The notes under the pieces are model-generated. The model did no database searches, was not told where the DNA came from, and saw only the letters and a program-made list of their open reading frames with translations. This document shows, one piece after another, positions 41,817 through 51,677 of a stretch of DNA of 64,000 bases. A program made the position numbers and the translations under genes. Source of the DNA: Deltaproteobacteria bacterium (GTDB taxonomy: Bacteria; Desulfobacterota; Desulfobacteria; Desulfobacterales; Desulfosarcinaceae); NCBI GenBank assembly GCA_020444075.1, contig JAHLLR010000010.1:1-64000 (forward strand), read 5' to 3'. Each line of letters begins with the position of its first letter. Positions within the stretch are counted from its first letter, which is position 1.

Positions 41817-42833
41817 TCACCCCAGTTGAAACCCGAATTTCATGGGATCTTCCCGGTGTGATATTAATTGATTGATTCCTGTAATATAGGCTTGGGATGA
41901 AATCCTTGGGATGACTTTGACGAATCCGTCTTCTTCATAGGCCCGGACCACTCTTCCCTTGAAACGCGTCCCTGTGATGCTTTCATTGATAAAGACCTCG
42001 TCAATGGCTAATTCACCCCTGGCATAAAGGGCCGCCATCTTGGCGGATGTGCCTGTCCCGCACGGGGACCGGTCTACTTGACCCGCACCGAACACCACAA
42101 CATTCTTACAGTGTGCGTCCGCATGATCGGGCTCATCATATAGCTCTACAACATCTACGGTTTTAAAGTAAGATTTCTCCTTAAAGTCAATCCGGATGGT
42201 TTCATTGACCGCATCACGGAGTTTCAGGCATTGTTTTGATAATTGGGCCGATTGCTCAGCGACAAGGGTTAAACCCAGTGCTTTTGCCGGACAGAGTATA
42301 AAAAATCCGGCATTAAAAGCGATGTCCACCGTCACTTCACCCATTCCGTCCATTTTTACCTGCAGATCTTTCTGGTACAGGAATGCGGGCACGTTTTCAA
42401 TTTCCACATCAATAACCTGGTCATTCCTGACCGTCGCCCATCCGGTCACCAGCCCATCCGGGGTATCCAGCAGCACTTTTGTCAATGGTTCCTTTCTTTT
42501 GACCATTCCCAATTCGACAGCGGCGGAAATGAGTCCAATGGTGCCATGCCCGCACATATACGGGTATGCTCTCGGATAGTCTCCCGTGCTCAGGAAGATC
42601 ACCCCCAGATCCGCATCCGGGTTCACGGGTTCGACAAGCGCGGCCCCGAACATATCATTATGCCCTCTGGGCTCCCGCAGGATCATGGTGCGGATATGAT
42701 CATGATTTTTTTCAAAATAATCGCGTTTTTCAAGCATGGAATTACCCCGGATCCTCGGTAGGCCACCGACAATGATCCGGGTTGGTTCTCCTGCGGTATG
42801 GGTATCGATAACACTGATCACGCGATCAATCAT
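41817..42833 (-). CDS. Proline racemase family protein, probably 4-hydroxyproline 2-epimerase
   Basis: 338 residues, GGAGGG before the ATG. Two catalytic cysteines are present: YMCGHGTIG (Cys near residue 90-95) and DRSPCGTGTSAKMA (second Cys), plus IDTHTAGEPTRI at the N-terminus. Retention of both Cys argues for racemase/epimerase activity and against the trans-3-hydroxyproline dehydratase branch, which has lost one. Substrate could be proline or hydroxyproline; the FAD oxidase encoded downstream favours epimerisation of trans-4-hydroxy-L-proline to the D-form before oxidation. Cytoplasmic. Confidence 0.88.
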   Translation of the reverse strand: MIDRVISVIDTHTAGEPTRIIVGGLPRIRGNSMLEKRDYFEKNHDHIRTMILREPRGHNDMFGAALVEPVNPDADLGVIFLSTGDYPRAYPYMCGHGTIGLISAAVELGMVKRKEPLTKVLLDTPDGLVTGWATVRNDQVIDVEIENVPAFLYQKDLQVKMDGMGEVTVDIAFNAGFFILCPAKALGLTLVAEQSAQLSKQCLKLRDAVNETIRIDFKEKSYFKTVDVVELYDEPDHADAHCKNVVVFGAGQVDRSPCGTGTSAKMAALYARGELAIDEVFINESITGTRFKGRVVRAYEEDGFVKVIPRISSQAYITGINQLISHREDPMKFGFQLG

Positions 42834-43237
42834 AATCCCTCCGGGGCATATCCCACTGGGTCATCCAAGATCACTGATGAAAGACCTGATTCATCATTCG
42901 ACATTGGACCGACCCATGGTAAAAAACAATGGAATCAGGGTTGATTAAAATGATTTTCAACACCCCATATCCTGTTTACAGCCAATTGAAAATGAATTGG
43001 AACTGACCGGCCGGTTACCTTTCCTTGGACTTTGTCTCAGGTAAATTGCCAGTTCTAACGGAGTTTCGCAACTTTTTTCTGGCGGATGGATGTTGTTGAT
43101 CCTTAGGAACGTTGATCCTGAACATTAGCAGTAGGGGGTCTTGATGAGGTAGGCGGGGGGAAATAAACGGGTTATTCATCTGAGGTCGCACTTGATTGAA
43201 GTGTGGAACAGATGGAATTGACCGGAATCTGCTGGAT
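42834..43237. other. Intergenic region between the epimerase gene and the MNT fragment
   Basis: 404 bases with no supported gene; a 93-codon minus-strand frame (43015-43296) overlaps the MNT fragment and shows no family features. Probably degenerate coding material. Confidence 0.35.
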
Positions 43238-43417
43238 TTAGAAACGGAAAAGCCCGATGCGGGCATTTGCCTCGAATTCAACGATGAGATCGACATCGCT
43301 CATGTCTGTGGCCTCATTTCGGACCGATGAACCAAACAAGTATATCTTGCAGATGGAATAGCGATCCAGCAGATTTTTTTGGGCGTTTAGGATGGTTATA
43401 ATCTTCTGGCGATTCAT
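43238..43417 (-). pseudogene. Truncated MNT-domain nucleotidyltransferase (MntA-like antitoxin fragment)
   Basis: 59 codons ending in TAA. LFGSSVRNEATDMSDVDLIVEF (residues 28-49) is the GSxxR...SDxDL catalytic motif of minimal nucleotidyltransferases that pair with HEPN toxins. Family proteins are about 95-140 residues; everything after the strand following the motif is missing, and no HEPN partner is present. A broken remnant of a toxin-antitoxin module next to the tmRNA gene. Confidence 0.75.
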
Positions 43418-43472
43418 TCAGAAATGCCTGGCGGCGAAGTTGCGTTAACCGTAAAGTTAACGAAATAAAGAA

Positions 43473-43825
43473 TGGTGGAGGCGGCGGGAGTCGAACCCGC
43501 GTCCGAAAACATTCCACACTGATATCTACATGCTTGTCCTGATCTCTAAGTTTCGCCTTTGGCAGTCTCCATCAGGCAGGGTACTTCAAAGGCTATCCTG
43601 CTAAAATTTCGCCGTTACTGTAACAGGCATTCAGATTCGGCTATCCCACTAGTCGACGTTCTATCCAGGTTCGCGGGAGAAACCCGGTAGAACGGTAGCA
43701 TTAAGCTGCTACGGCGTAGTTATAATCGTCTGCGATTATGTTTATTTCCCACCGGTTTTACGAGATGGTAGGAACTCGGCATGCAATCGGTGCTTCTTTA
43801 TCCCCGTCGAAGCCGTTTCGCCCCC
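43473..43825 (-). ncRNA. ssrA: Transfer-messenger RNA
   Basis: About 353 nucleotides. The 5' end GGGGGCGAAACGGCTTCGAC and the 3' end with a TPsiC arm (GTTCGACTCCCGCCGCCTCC) and encoded CCA are diagnostic of one-piece tmRNA. The reading frame for the degradation tag lies at 43733-43701: GCA GAC GAT TAT AAC TAC GCC GTA GCA GCT TAA, encoding ADDYNYAVAA. It rescues stalled ribosomes with SmpB in the cytoplasm and tags the product for proteolysis. Its 3' end is a frequent integration site for genomic islands, relevant to the patchy region to its 3' side. Confidence 0.95.
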
Positions 43826-43902
43826 AATTTGTTAAAGAACTGTCTTGACGGTATATTAACGCTCGGACCTGGCGATGTCAAGCAGGTGCAGAAATATTAA
43901 AC

Positions 43903-43938
43903 GCCCCTGAAACCCTTTTCAATCAAGGGATCAGGGGC
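43903..43938 (-). terminator. Rho-independent terminator of the liv operon
   Basis: GCCCCTGA (43903-43910) with TCAGGGGC (43931-43938) plus inner CCCTT/AAGGG pairing, located 24 bases after the livF stop and followed on the minus strand by GTTTAATATTT. Confidence 0.75.
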
Positions 43939-43961
43939 ATCGAGTGTTGGGTATTTTCAGG

Positions 43962-44684
43962 CTATTCCCCCAGATAGGCTTTCCTGATCTCCGGGTTGTC
44001 GAGCAGTTTTTTGGCGTCATCCTCCAGGGTGATGTTGCCGGTTTCCAGCACGTAGCCTCGGGAGGCAACCTGGAGGGCCAGGTTGGCATTCTGCTCCACC
44101 AGTAAAATGGTGGTGCCTTCCCTTTTGTTTACATCCTTGATGATATCGAAAATCTGTTGGACGATCAGCGGTGCCAGTCCCAGCGACGGTTCGTCCAGCA
44201 AAAGGACCTTGGGCCGGCCCATGAGTGCCCTGGCGATGGCCAGCATTTGCTGTTCTCCGCCGGACAGGGTTCCGCCATGCTGCTTATGGCGGTCCTTGAG
44301 GATGGGAAACAGTTTGTAGACATACTGCCGGTCCGCTTCGATGTCGGCCTTGTCCTTGCGAAAGAAAGCGCCCAGAGTCAGGTTTTCGTCCACGGTCAGG
44401 CGGGGAAAGATCCGCCTTCCTTCCGGTACCTGGCACAGGCCGGCTTCGGGCAGGATTTCCGCCGCTTTGCCGTGAATGGGGTTACCGTTGTACCAGATTT
44501 CCCCCTTGTCGATGGGAATCACGCAGCAGGTGGTCATCAGTGTGGTGGATTTTCCGGCACCGTTGGCGCCGATGATAGCCACGATCTCTCCCGGGTACAC
44601 CTTGAGGGAAATTCCCTTGAGGGCTTTGATGCTGCCGTAGCTGGAATAGACGTCTTTCAGTTCGAGAATCGGTTGATCAGCCAT
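43962..44684 (-). CDS. livF: Branched-chain amino acid ABC transporter, ATP-binding protein LivF
   Basis: 240 residues. Walker A GANGAGKST, signature LSGGEQQMLAIARAL, Walker B LLLDEPSLGLAP and switch LVEQNANLAL are intact. VYSSYGSIKALKGISL and LPEAGLCQVPEGRRIFPRLTV are typical of LivF. It energises uptake with LivG. Last gene of the operon; starts right after the livM stop codon. Confidence 0.95.
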   Translation of the reverse strand: MADQPILELKDVYSSYGSIKALKGISLKVYPGEIVAIIGANGAGKSTTLMTTCCVIPIDKGEIWYNGNPIHGKAAEILPEAGLCQVPEGRRIFPRLTVDENLTLGAFFRKDKADIEADRQYVYKLFPILKDRHKQHGGTLSGGEQQMLAIARALMGRPKVLLLDEPSLGLAPLIVQQIFDIIKDVNKREGTTILLVEQNANLALQVASRGYVLETGNITLEDDAKKLLDNPEIRKAYLGE

Positions 44685-45894
<1,210 letters not shown>

Positions 45895-45911
<17 letters not shown>

Positions 45912-46806
45912 CGATATTCTCGCCCATGATTCCAGTCGGTTTGAAGTAGAGCACGGAGATCAGGATAATAAAGGCAAACACGTCCTTGTACTGGCCGGAG
46001 ATATATCCTGCACCGAAAATTTCCACCATGCCGATGATCAGTCCGCCCAGCATGGCCCCGGTGATGTTGCCGATGCCGCCCAGCACGGCGGCGGCAAAGG
46101 CCTTGATCCCTGGCAGAAAGCCCATGTCGTAGCGCACCGAGCCGTAGTAGAGGCCCACCATGATGCCGGCGGCGGCGGCCAGCCCCGCGCCGATGGCAAA
46201 GGTCAGGGAGATGATCCGGTTGCTGCTGATGGACACCAGGCTGCTCATGACCTTGTCCTGGGCCGTGGCGCGCATGGCCATGCCGATCTTGGTCTTGAAC
46301 ACCAGGATGTTGAGCCCGAACAGCAGGAAGATGGTCATCCCCACGATCATCATCTGCAGATAGCCGATGGTGATATTTCCAAGATTGACTCCGCCCTGGA
46401 ACAGTTCGCCGGGATAAGCCTTGTCATAGACGCCCTGGGTCAGCATCAACCCATTGGAAAGGAAGATGGACATGCCCAGCGCCGAGAGCAGGGCGGCCAG
46501 GCGCGACTGGCGGCGCAATGGCTTGTAGGCGATTTTCTCGACACCCACGGCCAGGAAGGCGCAATACCCCATGGTCAGGGCAAAGGATGCGGCCAGGCAG
46601 AGTATGGGGTGGGTGTCCATGTATCCCAGTCCGGTAAAAAAACTGAGCAGGATCACCCCGACATAGCCCCCGGTCGCAAAAAATTCACCGTGGGCGAAGT
46701 TGATCAGCTGGATTACACCGTACACCATGGTGTACCCCAGCGCGATCAGGGCGTACAGGCCACCCAGGGTGATGCCGTTTATCAACTGCTGAATAAAAAA
46801 TTCCAT
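45895..46806 (-). CDS. livH: Branched-chain amino acid ABC transporter permease LivH
   Basis: 303 residues, eight or so membrane helices. INGITLGGLYALIALGYTMVYGV at the start, GMAMRATAQDKVMSSLVSI (coupling loop to the ATPase) and the C-terminal GGLIIGMVEIFGAGYISGQYKDV are standard LivH features. A strong hairpin sits between it and the binding-protein gene upstream. Confidence 0.95.
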
Positions 46807-46851
46807 AGAAATCGCTTTTCAGATTGGTGCTTTCAGTAAATCCGATAACGT

Positions 46852-46882
46852 TGACCGCCCTGTCAACCTGGCAGGGCGGTCA
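46852..46882 (-). promoter_or_regulatory. Intercistronic hairpin between livK and livH
   Basis: TGACCGCCCTG (46852-46862) and CAGGGCGGTCA (46872-46882) form a perfect 11-base-pair stem without a U-run. Placed just after the binding-protein gene, it probably protects the livK message 3' end or causes partial termination, giving more binding protein than permease. Confidence 0.65.
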
Positions 46883-46897
46883 CGTCACATTACCGAC

Positions 46898-48034
46898 TTA
46901 TTTGAGCAGTCCCTTCTCAGGCGACCAGTAGGGCACGAACTCGCCTTTAACAACCTTGAAGGCGATGTAGGACGATCCGGAGTCGCCGTTGGCCTTGAAC
47001 TTGATCCGTTTGGCAACGCCGTCGAAATCCATCTTCATGATCTCGGCCTTGATTTTGGCCGGATCGGTGGAGCCGGAGGTCTTGATGGCCTGGAGCAGGA
47101 CGGTGGCTGCATCATAGGCGTAGGTGGCGTAAGCGGCGATGGGGCCGTATTTGGGCACGTAGATTTTCTCGAAGGATTTGTACTCGGGGGTGGTGGTATC
47201 GGTGAACCCGTAGGTCAGGTAAACGCCTTCGGCCGCATCCTTGGCGACTTCCATGAACTTGGGCTGGAACATGGCGTCCTGGGTGACAATCTGGGACGTC
47301 ATACCCAAACGTTTGGCCTGCAGCGCCATCAGTGCGCCGGGAGAGTATCCCTGCAGGGACATGTAGAAAATATCGGCATTGGCGGCTTTGGCTTTGGTCA
47401 GTACGGCGGCGAAATCCTTGTCGCCCTGGTTGACGTGATCATGCTCGACGACCTCGATGCCCAACTCCTTGCAGGCTTTGCTGACGCCGTCGGCCAGTCC
47501 CTGGGAGTAGGTGGTCTTGTCATCGACGATGAAGACGGTCTTGGCCTTCAGGGAATCTTTGAGGAACTTGGCGGCGGCCGGCGCCTGATCATCGTCACGG
47601 CCGCACAGGCGGAACATGTAGGGCAGACCGCGGTCGGTGACTTTTTCGTTGGTGGAGGCCGGGGTCAGCATGGGGATGTCTTCTTCGGCCAGGGTCTCGG
47701 AGGCCGGAATGGTGGAAGACGAGCAGTAGGCGCCGACGACACCGACCACTTCCAGGTTGATCAGCTTGTTGGCGGCGGCCACGGCCTGTTTCGGATCACA
47801 GGCAGTGTCCTGGGCGAACAGCTCGATCTTGTCATAACCGGGGATTCCGCCGGCTTCTTCGAAGACCTGAATCGCGGTCAGCACGCCGTTTTTAATGTCG
47901 GTTCCATCTGAGGCATAGGGTCCCGTCAGCGGGCTCATGGAGCCGATCTTCAGGGTTTTTGCAGTCGCCGTTCCCATGATGAAGGGGACGACCATCAGGC
48001 CAAGTACCAGTGCGACGAACAGTTTTTTCCTCAT
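46898..48034 (-). CDS. livK: Branched-chain amino acid ABC transporter substrate-binding protein LivK
   Basis: 378 residues with a Sec signal peptide (about 1-25, ending ATAK). Mature domain is the Peripla_BP_6 fold: LKIGSMSPLTGPYASDGTDIKNG, then AYCSSSTIPASETLAEEDIPMLTPAST and KTVFIVDDKTTYSQGLADG. Binds amino acids in the periplasm; Leu/Ile/Val, or other hydrophobic amino acids, given the alanine dehydrogenase gene upstream. Located between livG and livH. Confidence 0.95.
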   Translation of the reverse strand: MRKKLFVALVLGLMVVPFIMGTATAKTLKIGSMSPLTGPYASDGTDIKNGVLTAIQVFEEAGGIPGYDKIELFAQDTACDPKQAVAAANKLINLEVVGVVGAYCSSSTIPASETLAEEDIPMLTPASTNEKVTDRGLPYMFRLCGRDDDQAPAAAKFLKDSLKAKTVFIVDDKTTYSQGLADGVSKACKELGIEVVEHDHVNQGDKDFAAVLTKAKAANADIFYMSLQGYSPGALMALQAKRLGMTSQIVTQDAMFQPKFMEVAKDAAEGVYLTYGFTDTTTPEYKSFEKIYVPKYGPIAAYATYAYDAATVLLQAIKTSGSTDPAKIKAEIMKMDFDGVAKRIKFKANGDSGSSYIAFKVVKGEFVPYWSPEKGLLK

Positions 48035-48053
48035 TTGACGCTCCTCCTGTTGA

Positions 48054-48827
48054 TTAATGATTTTTACTTGCCGGCTGACCCAGGTATGCCTCGATCACCT
48101 GGGGACTGGACTGGATCTCTTCCGGCGTCCCTTCGGCAATCTTCACCCCGTGGTCAACACATACAATACGATGACACACGCCCATGACCACTTTCATATC
48201 GTGCTCTACCAGCAGCACGTCGATCCCGAGTTCGCAAATCCGGGCGATATCCTTCATCAGCGCCGAACTTTCCGACGGGTTCATGCCGGCGGCCGGTTCG
48301 TCCAGCAGAATCACCTTGGGCTGGGAAGCCAGCGCGCGGGCGATTTCGAGCCGCCGCTGCAGGCCGTAAGGCAGGTTCGAGGCCACCGTGTCCGCATACT
48401 TGTCCACGCCCATGAATTTGAGTGCTTCAAGTGCCTTGCTGCGGATCTGCCGTTCCTCCCTGCGCTGGGAAAGCGTGCGGAAAATAGCGCCCACCACCCC
48501 TTTTTTAGACCGGCAGTGCCGGGCCACCATGGCGTTTTCAACCGCCGTCATGGCTGAAAAGAGTCTTATGTTCTGAAAGGTCCGGGCCACCCCTTTTGAG
48601 AAAATCTCATGGGGGCGCTTGCCCAGAATGTTTTTTCCCTCGAAGCGCACTTTGCCGGAGCTGGCCTTGTAGACGCCGGTGAGCACATTGAAAACCGTGG
48701 TCTTGCCTGCGCCGTTGGGACCGATGAGGCCCACGATTTCTCCTGAGTTGATCGAAAAACTCAGTTGAGACAGGGCCACCAGCCCGCCGAATCTTACCGT
48801 GATGTTGTCCAATTCTAAATGTGCCAT
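48054..48827 (-). CDS. livG: Branched-chain amino acid ABC transporter, ATP-binding protein LivG
   Basis: 257 residues from the ATG at 48827; a TTG three codons earlier is possible. Walker [43 protein letters not shown], Walker [12 protein letters not shown] and [12 protein letters not shown] are LivG hallmarks; the signature motif is the degenerate [15 protein letters not shown] common in this subunit. First structural gene of the operon, 58 bases after the regulator. Confidence 0.94.
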   Translation of the reverse strand: MAHLELDNITVRFGGLVALSQLSFSINSGEIVGLIGPNGAGKTTVFNVLTGVYKASSGKVRFEGKNILGKRPHEIFSKGVARTFQNIRLFSAMTAVENAMVARHCRSKKGVVGAIFRTLSQRREERQIRSKALEALKFMGVDKYADTVASNLPYGLQRRLEIARALASQPKVILLDEPAAGMNPSESSALMKDIARICELGIDVLLVEHDMKVVMGVCHRIVCVDHGVKIAEGTPEEIQSSPQVIEAYLGQPASKNH

Positions 48828-48885
48828 AACACCCAACCGTTAATTCTGTTGACGTATTGAGCCGCACCCACGGGCGGCTTCCGAA

Positions 48886-49620
48886 TCATGCCTTGCGCTG
48901 CCGCTCCCGCATTTCCATGTAGCCGTTGAATCGCCTCACGTGGGTCCGGGCGATCTCGCCGGCCTTTTCTGCATCCCCGCTTTCCATGGCCGCCACCACA
49001 TCCTCGAGATCCTGAAGGTTCTCATTCATTTCCGGCTCTTCCATCACCAGAAACTCGTCATAATACCGGCGAAGGTTTTCATGAATGGTCTTGAGAATCG
49101 ATATGTAGATGGGGTTGCCCGTAATTTTGGCAAAATACAGGTGGATGTTTTTGTCGGCGGTGAGAAAATCGGAAACGGTTTCAGCACCCTGATCCACATA
49201 TTTCCGGGCTTCATTCAACAGCGTCTTGAGAATACGCCGATGGGACGCTTTCATTCTTGATGTGGCCAGGACCACCACATCGCCTTCCACCCGTTCACGG
49301 AATTCGGCGATGTGCCGCAGGGATACCTGATGGGAACGAATCAACAGATCCAGGCTCTCGGTTACGAGATCCGAGGAGACCGTTTTGACGACGGCGCCAC
49401 CGCCCATTCCCAGCTTGATCTCAATAAGCCCCTTTTGCTCCAGTACGCGCAGGGCCTCGCGAAGGGTGCTCCGGCTGGTCTGAAGCATTTCTTTGAGTTC
49501 GCGCTCGGCGGGAAGCCGATCCCCCACTTTCAGTTGGCCGTCAATGATGGCCTCCTGGATCTGCTCGACCACATCCTGGAAAATTCGGTTTTGTTTGGCA
49601 GCGCGAAACAAATGGGTCAT
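48886..49620 (-). CDS. GntR/FadR-family transcriptional regulator
   Basis: 244 residues. N-terminal winged helix-turn-helix (about 8-75: VEQIQEAIIDGQLKVGDRLPAERELKEML, TLREALRVLEQKGLIEIK) and a C-terminal helical FCD ligand-binding domain (about 95-230) with conserved metal-site Asp/His positions (LRHIAEFRERVEGD, HLYFAKITGNPIY, HVRRF). It heads the liv operon and is very likely its regulator; a perfect TGGTCTGACCA palindrome lies over its own promoter. Effector unknown, perhaps an amino- or oxo-acid. Confidence 0.92.
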   Translation of the reverse strand: MTHLFRAAKQNRIFQDVVEQIQEAIIDGQLKVGDRLPAERELKEMLQTSRSTLREALRVLEQKGLIEIKLGMGGGAVVKTVSSDLVTESLDLLIRSHQVSLRHIAEFRERVEGDVVVLATSRMKASHRRILKTLLNEARKYVDQGAETVSDFLTADKNIHLYFAKITGNPIYISILKTIHENLRRYYDEFLVMEEPEMNENLQDLEDVVAAMESGDAEKAGEIARTHVRRFNGYMEMRERQRKA

Positions 49621-49718
49621 CGATCAGCAGCTCGATCCTGGGTGAACATGAAAATCTAATGGCATAAAAGAGAGCCTGAAATAGCCACTCCGGGGGAGTG
49701 TTCGGTTCATTTTCGGAA

Positions 49719-49756
49719 TGGTCTGACCATTTATAATATTTGGTTTAAACTGTCAA
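49719..49756 (-). promoter_or_regulatory. Promoter with overlapping FadR-type operator for the liv operon
   Basis: Minus-strand -35 TTGACA (49756-49751) and -10 TATAAA (49735-49730), spacer 15, adjoin and overlap ATGGTCTGACCAT (49718-49730), a perfect palindrome with the TGGTC-n-GACCA form of FadR-subfamily operators. It lies about 100 bases before the regulator gene, suggesting autorepression of the whole operon. Confidence 0.7.
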
Positions 49757-49942
49757 GATGATTTTTTTACAAAATGGCATTTACTTTATGCATCCCGATA
49801 AGTTTTGAAAAAGCAGTCTGGCCGGTGCCATACGCCGTTTCAAAGCCGTCGGCCGGCACCATTGCATAAATGGCGTTCAATCCTATTTGTGTTAATACAG
49901 CGGCAGAAAACTTCCGTTAATGTTATTTCCAAGGCGAATAAA

Positions 49943-49976
49943 AAAAGGCCTCTCCACCACGGTGGAAAGGCCTTTT
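49943..49976 (-). terminator. Rho-independent terminator
   Basis: AAAAGGCCT (49943-49951) and AGGCCTTTT (49968-49976) enclose TCCACC/GGTGGA, giving a long stem with A and T runs on both sides. Most likely ends the alanine dehydrogenase transcript, 120 bases after its stop, and may work in both directions. The rest of 49757-50097 holds no gene. Confidence 0.85.
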
Positions 49977-50097
49977 GCGGCTTTCGTTCCAGGATAATGC
50001 GCCGATTAATTTTTCCGTTTTTAAACGGTCGGGTGCTCGGGATCGCAGCCAGACGTTATGCCATTCGAATCAGAAAAAACAATCAACGTCGTATAGC

Positions 50098-51216
50098 TTA
50101 ATCATTGATCAACGACTCTACCGGGGTGTATTTCAGTTCGAATGCGTCGGCGACGGCGCGATAGGTGACCTTGCCGTCGATCACGTTGGCCCCCAGCCGG
50201 ATCTCTTCGTTTTCCCGCATGGCTTTTTTCCAGCCCTTGTTGGCGATCTGCAGCGCATAGGGCAAGGTGGCGTTGGTCAGCGCCAGGGTCGACGTCTTGG
50301 CCACCGCCCCGGGCATGTTGGCCACGCAGTAGTGGATCACCCCGTCCACCACGTAGGTGGGGTTGCCGTGGGTGGTCGCCTTGGAGGTCTCGAAACAGCC
50401 CCCCTGGTCGATGGCCACGTCCACCAGCACCGAGCCCTTTTTCATGGTCCCCAGCATGTCCCGGGTCACCAGCCGCGGCGCCTTGGCCCCGGGAATCAGC
50501 ACGGCGCCCACCACCACGTCGGCCTCCTTGACCAGCTTGCGGATCGCCGCCGGGCTGGACATCAAGGTAAAGCAGTTGGCCGGCATCACGTCGCTCAGGT
50601 AGCGCAGCCGGTCCAGGTTCATGTCCAGCAGGTAGACCTTGGCCCCCAGCCCGCAGGCCATCTTGGCCGCGTTGACGCCCACCACGCCGCCGCCGATCAC
50701 CACCACCGTGCCCGGGTCCACGCCGGGGACGCCGCCCAGCAGCACCCCGTGGCCGCCCTGGGCCATCTCCAGGTACTTGGCCCCCTGCTGGATGGCCATG
50801 CGCCCGGCCACCTCGCTCATGGGCGTCAGCAGGGGCAGGCTGCCGTCGGCCTTCTGGATCGTCTCGTAGGCGATGCTCACCGACCGGCTCTTGATCAGGG
50901 CCCGCGTCTGGGTCTCGTCGGCGGCCAGGTGAAGGTAGGTGAACACGATCTGCCCTTCCCGGATCAGATCATACTCCGGCGGCAGGGGTTCTTTCACATG
51001 CATGACCATGTCGGCCGCAGCGAAGATCTCTTGGGGGGTGTCGACCATCTTCGCCCCGGCCCTGGCGTACGATTCGTCGGCAAAGCCGCTGCCGGCCCCG
51101 GCGCCTTTCTCCACCAGCACCGTGTGGCCGCTGTGGATCATCACCTCGACCCCCGCCGGAGTCATGCACACCCGGTTCTCTTCCGTCTTGATCTCTTTTA
51201 AAATGCCGACAATCAT
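50098..51216 (-). CDS. ald: Alanine dehydrogenase
   Basis: 372 residues, the usual length. Begins [48 protein letters not shown] holds the catalytic Lys/His region; the NAD-binding motif [22 protein letters not shown] and [24 protein letters not shown] near the end are diagnostic. Catalyses reversible NAD-dependent deamination of alanine to pyruvate in the cytoplasm, feeding the pyruvate dehydrogenase encoded elsewhere in the window. AGGAGG precedes the ATG. Monocistronic but beside the amino-acid transporter operon. Confidence 0.96.
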   Translation of the reverse strand: MIVGILKEIKTEENRVCMTPAGVEVMIHSGHTVLVEKGAGAGSGFADESYARAGAKMVDTPQEIFAAADMVMHVKEPLPPEYDLIREGQIVFTYLHLAADETQTRALIKSRSVSIAYETIQKADGSLPLLTPMSEVAGRMAIQQGAKYLEMAQGGHGVLLGGVPGVDPGTVVVIGGGVVGVNAAKMACGLGAKVYLLDMNLDRLRYLSDVMPANCFTLMSSPAAIRKLVKEADVVVGAVLIPGAKAPRLVTRDMLGTMKKGSVLVDVAIDQGGCFETSKATTHGNPTYVVDGVIHYCVANMPGAVAKTSTLALTNATLPYALQIANKGWKKAMRENEEIRLGANVIDGKVTYRAVADAFELKYTPVESLIND

Positions 51217-51677
51217 GATTCCTCCTTATCAGGTTCAAAGAATTCCGTGCCGATGAAATAATGACTTTGGAAAAAAGTAACTCGGATCCACGCAAAATGT
51301 CTGCCAAAATAATGCGGTGGGTCAAGGATCTGGATGAAAATTAAATGACAGATTAAACCCGAATCCGCAAACTATGATATTGATGTTTTATTTAAACAGG
51401 TTGAGATTTTTTTGGAATCGGCTGATCCCTGTTGCCGATCACGGGGAGCGGGTATTGAAGAGGTGAGGGATGTTTATAAAGTGGAAATATTAATTGCCAC
51501 AAACGGGATAAAATAGAGGTTAACCTATTTATATATTATCGTATATTCAAAAATGGAAAATAATGTTGCCAATGGACATTTTTCATTCCACTGGAGCTGT
51601 CAGGGATGGATCCTCGGAAGGACTTTTTCCAGGAGCCGCTTCGGGATGTGTGGATCCATTGCCGTTATTGGATGCAA
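51217..51677. other. AT-rich intergenic region upstream of ald
   Basis: 461 bases, no credible gene. Contains the ald promoter region and the 3' flank of the beta-oxidation cluster; no convincing operator or riboswitch seen. Confidence 0.35.

Noticed and set aside
43015-43296. 93-codon minus-strand frame
   Set aside because: Overlaps the MNT fragment in another frame; composition not protein-like.
49975-51201. 408-codon His/Gln/Gly-rich plus-strand frame
   Set aside because: Antisense shadow of alanine dehydrogenase; biased composition typical of antisense reading.
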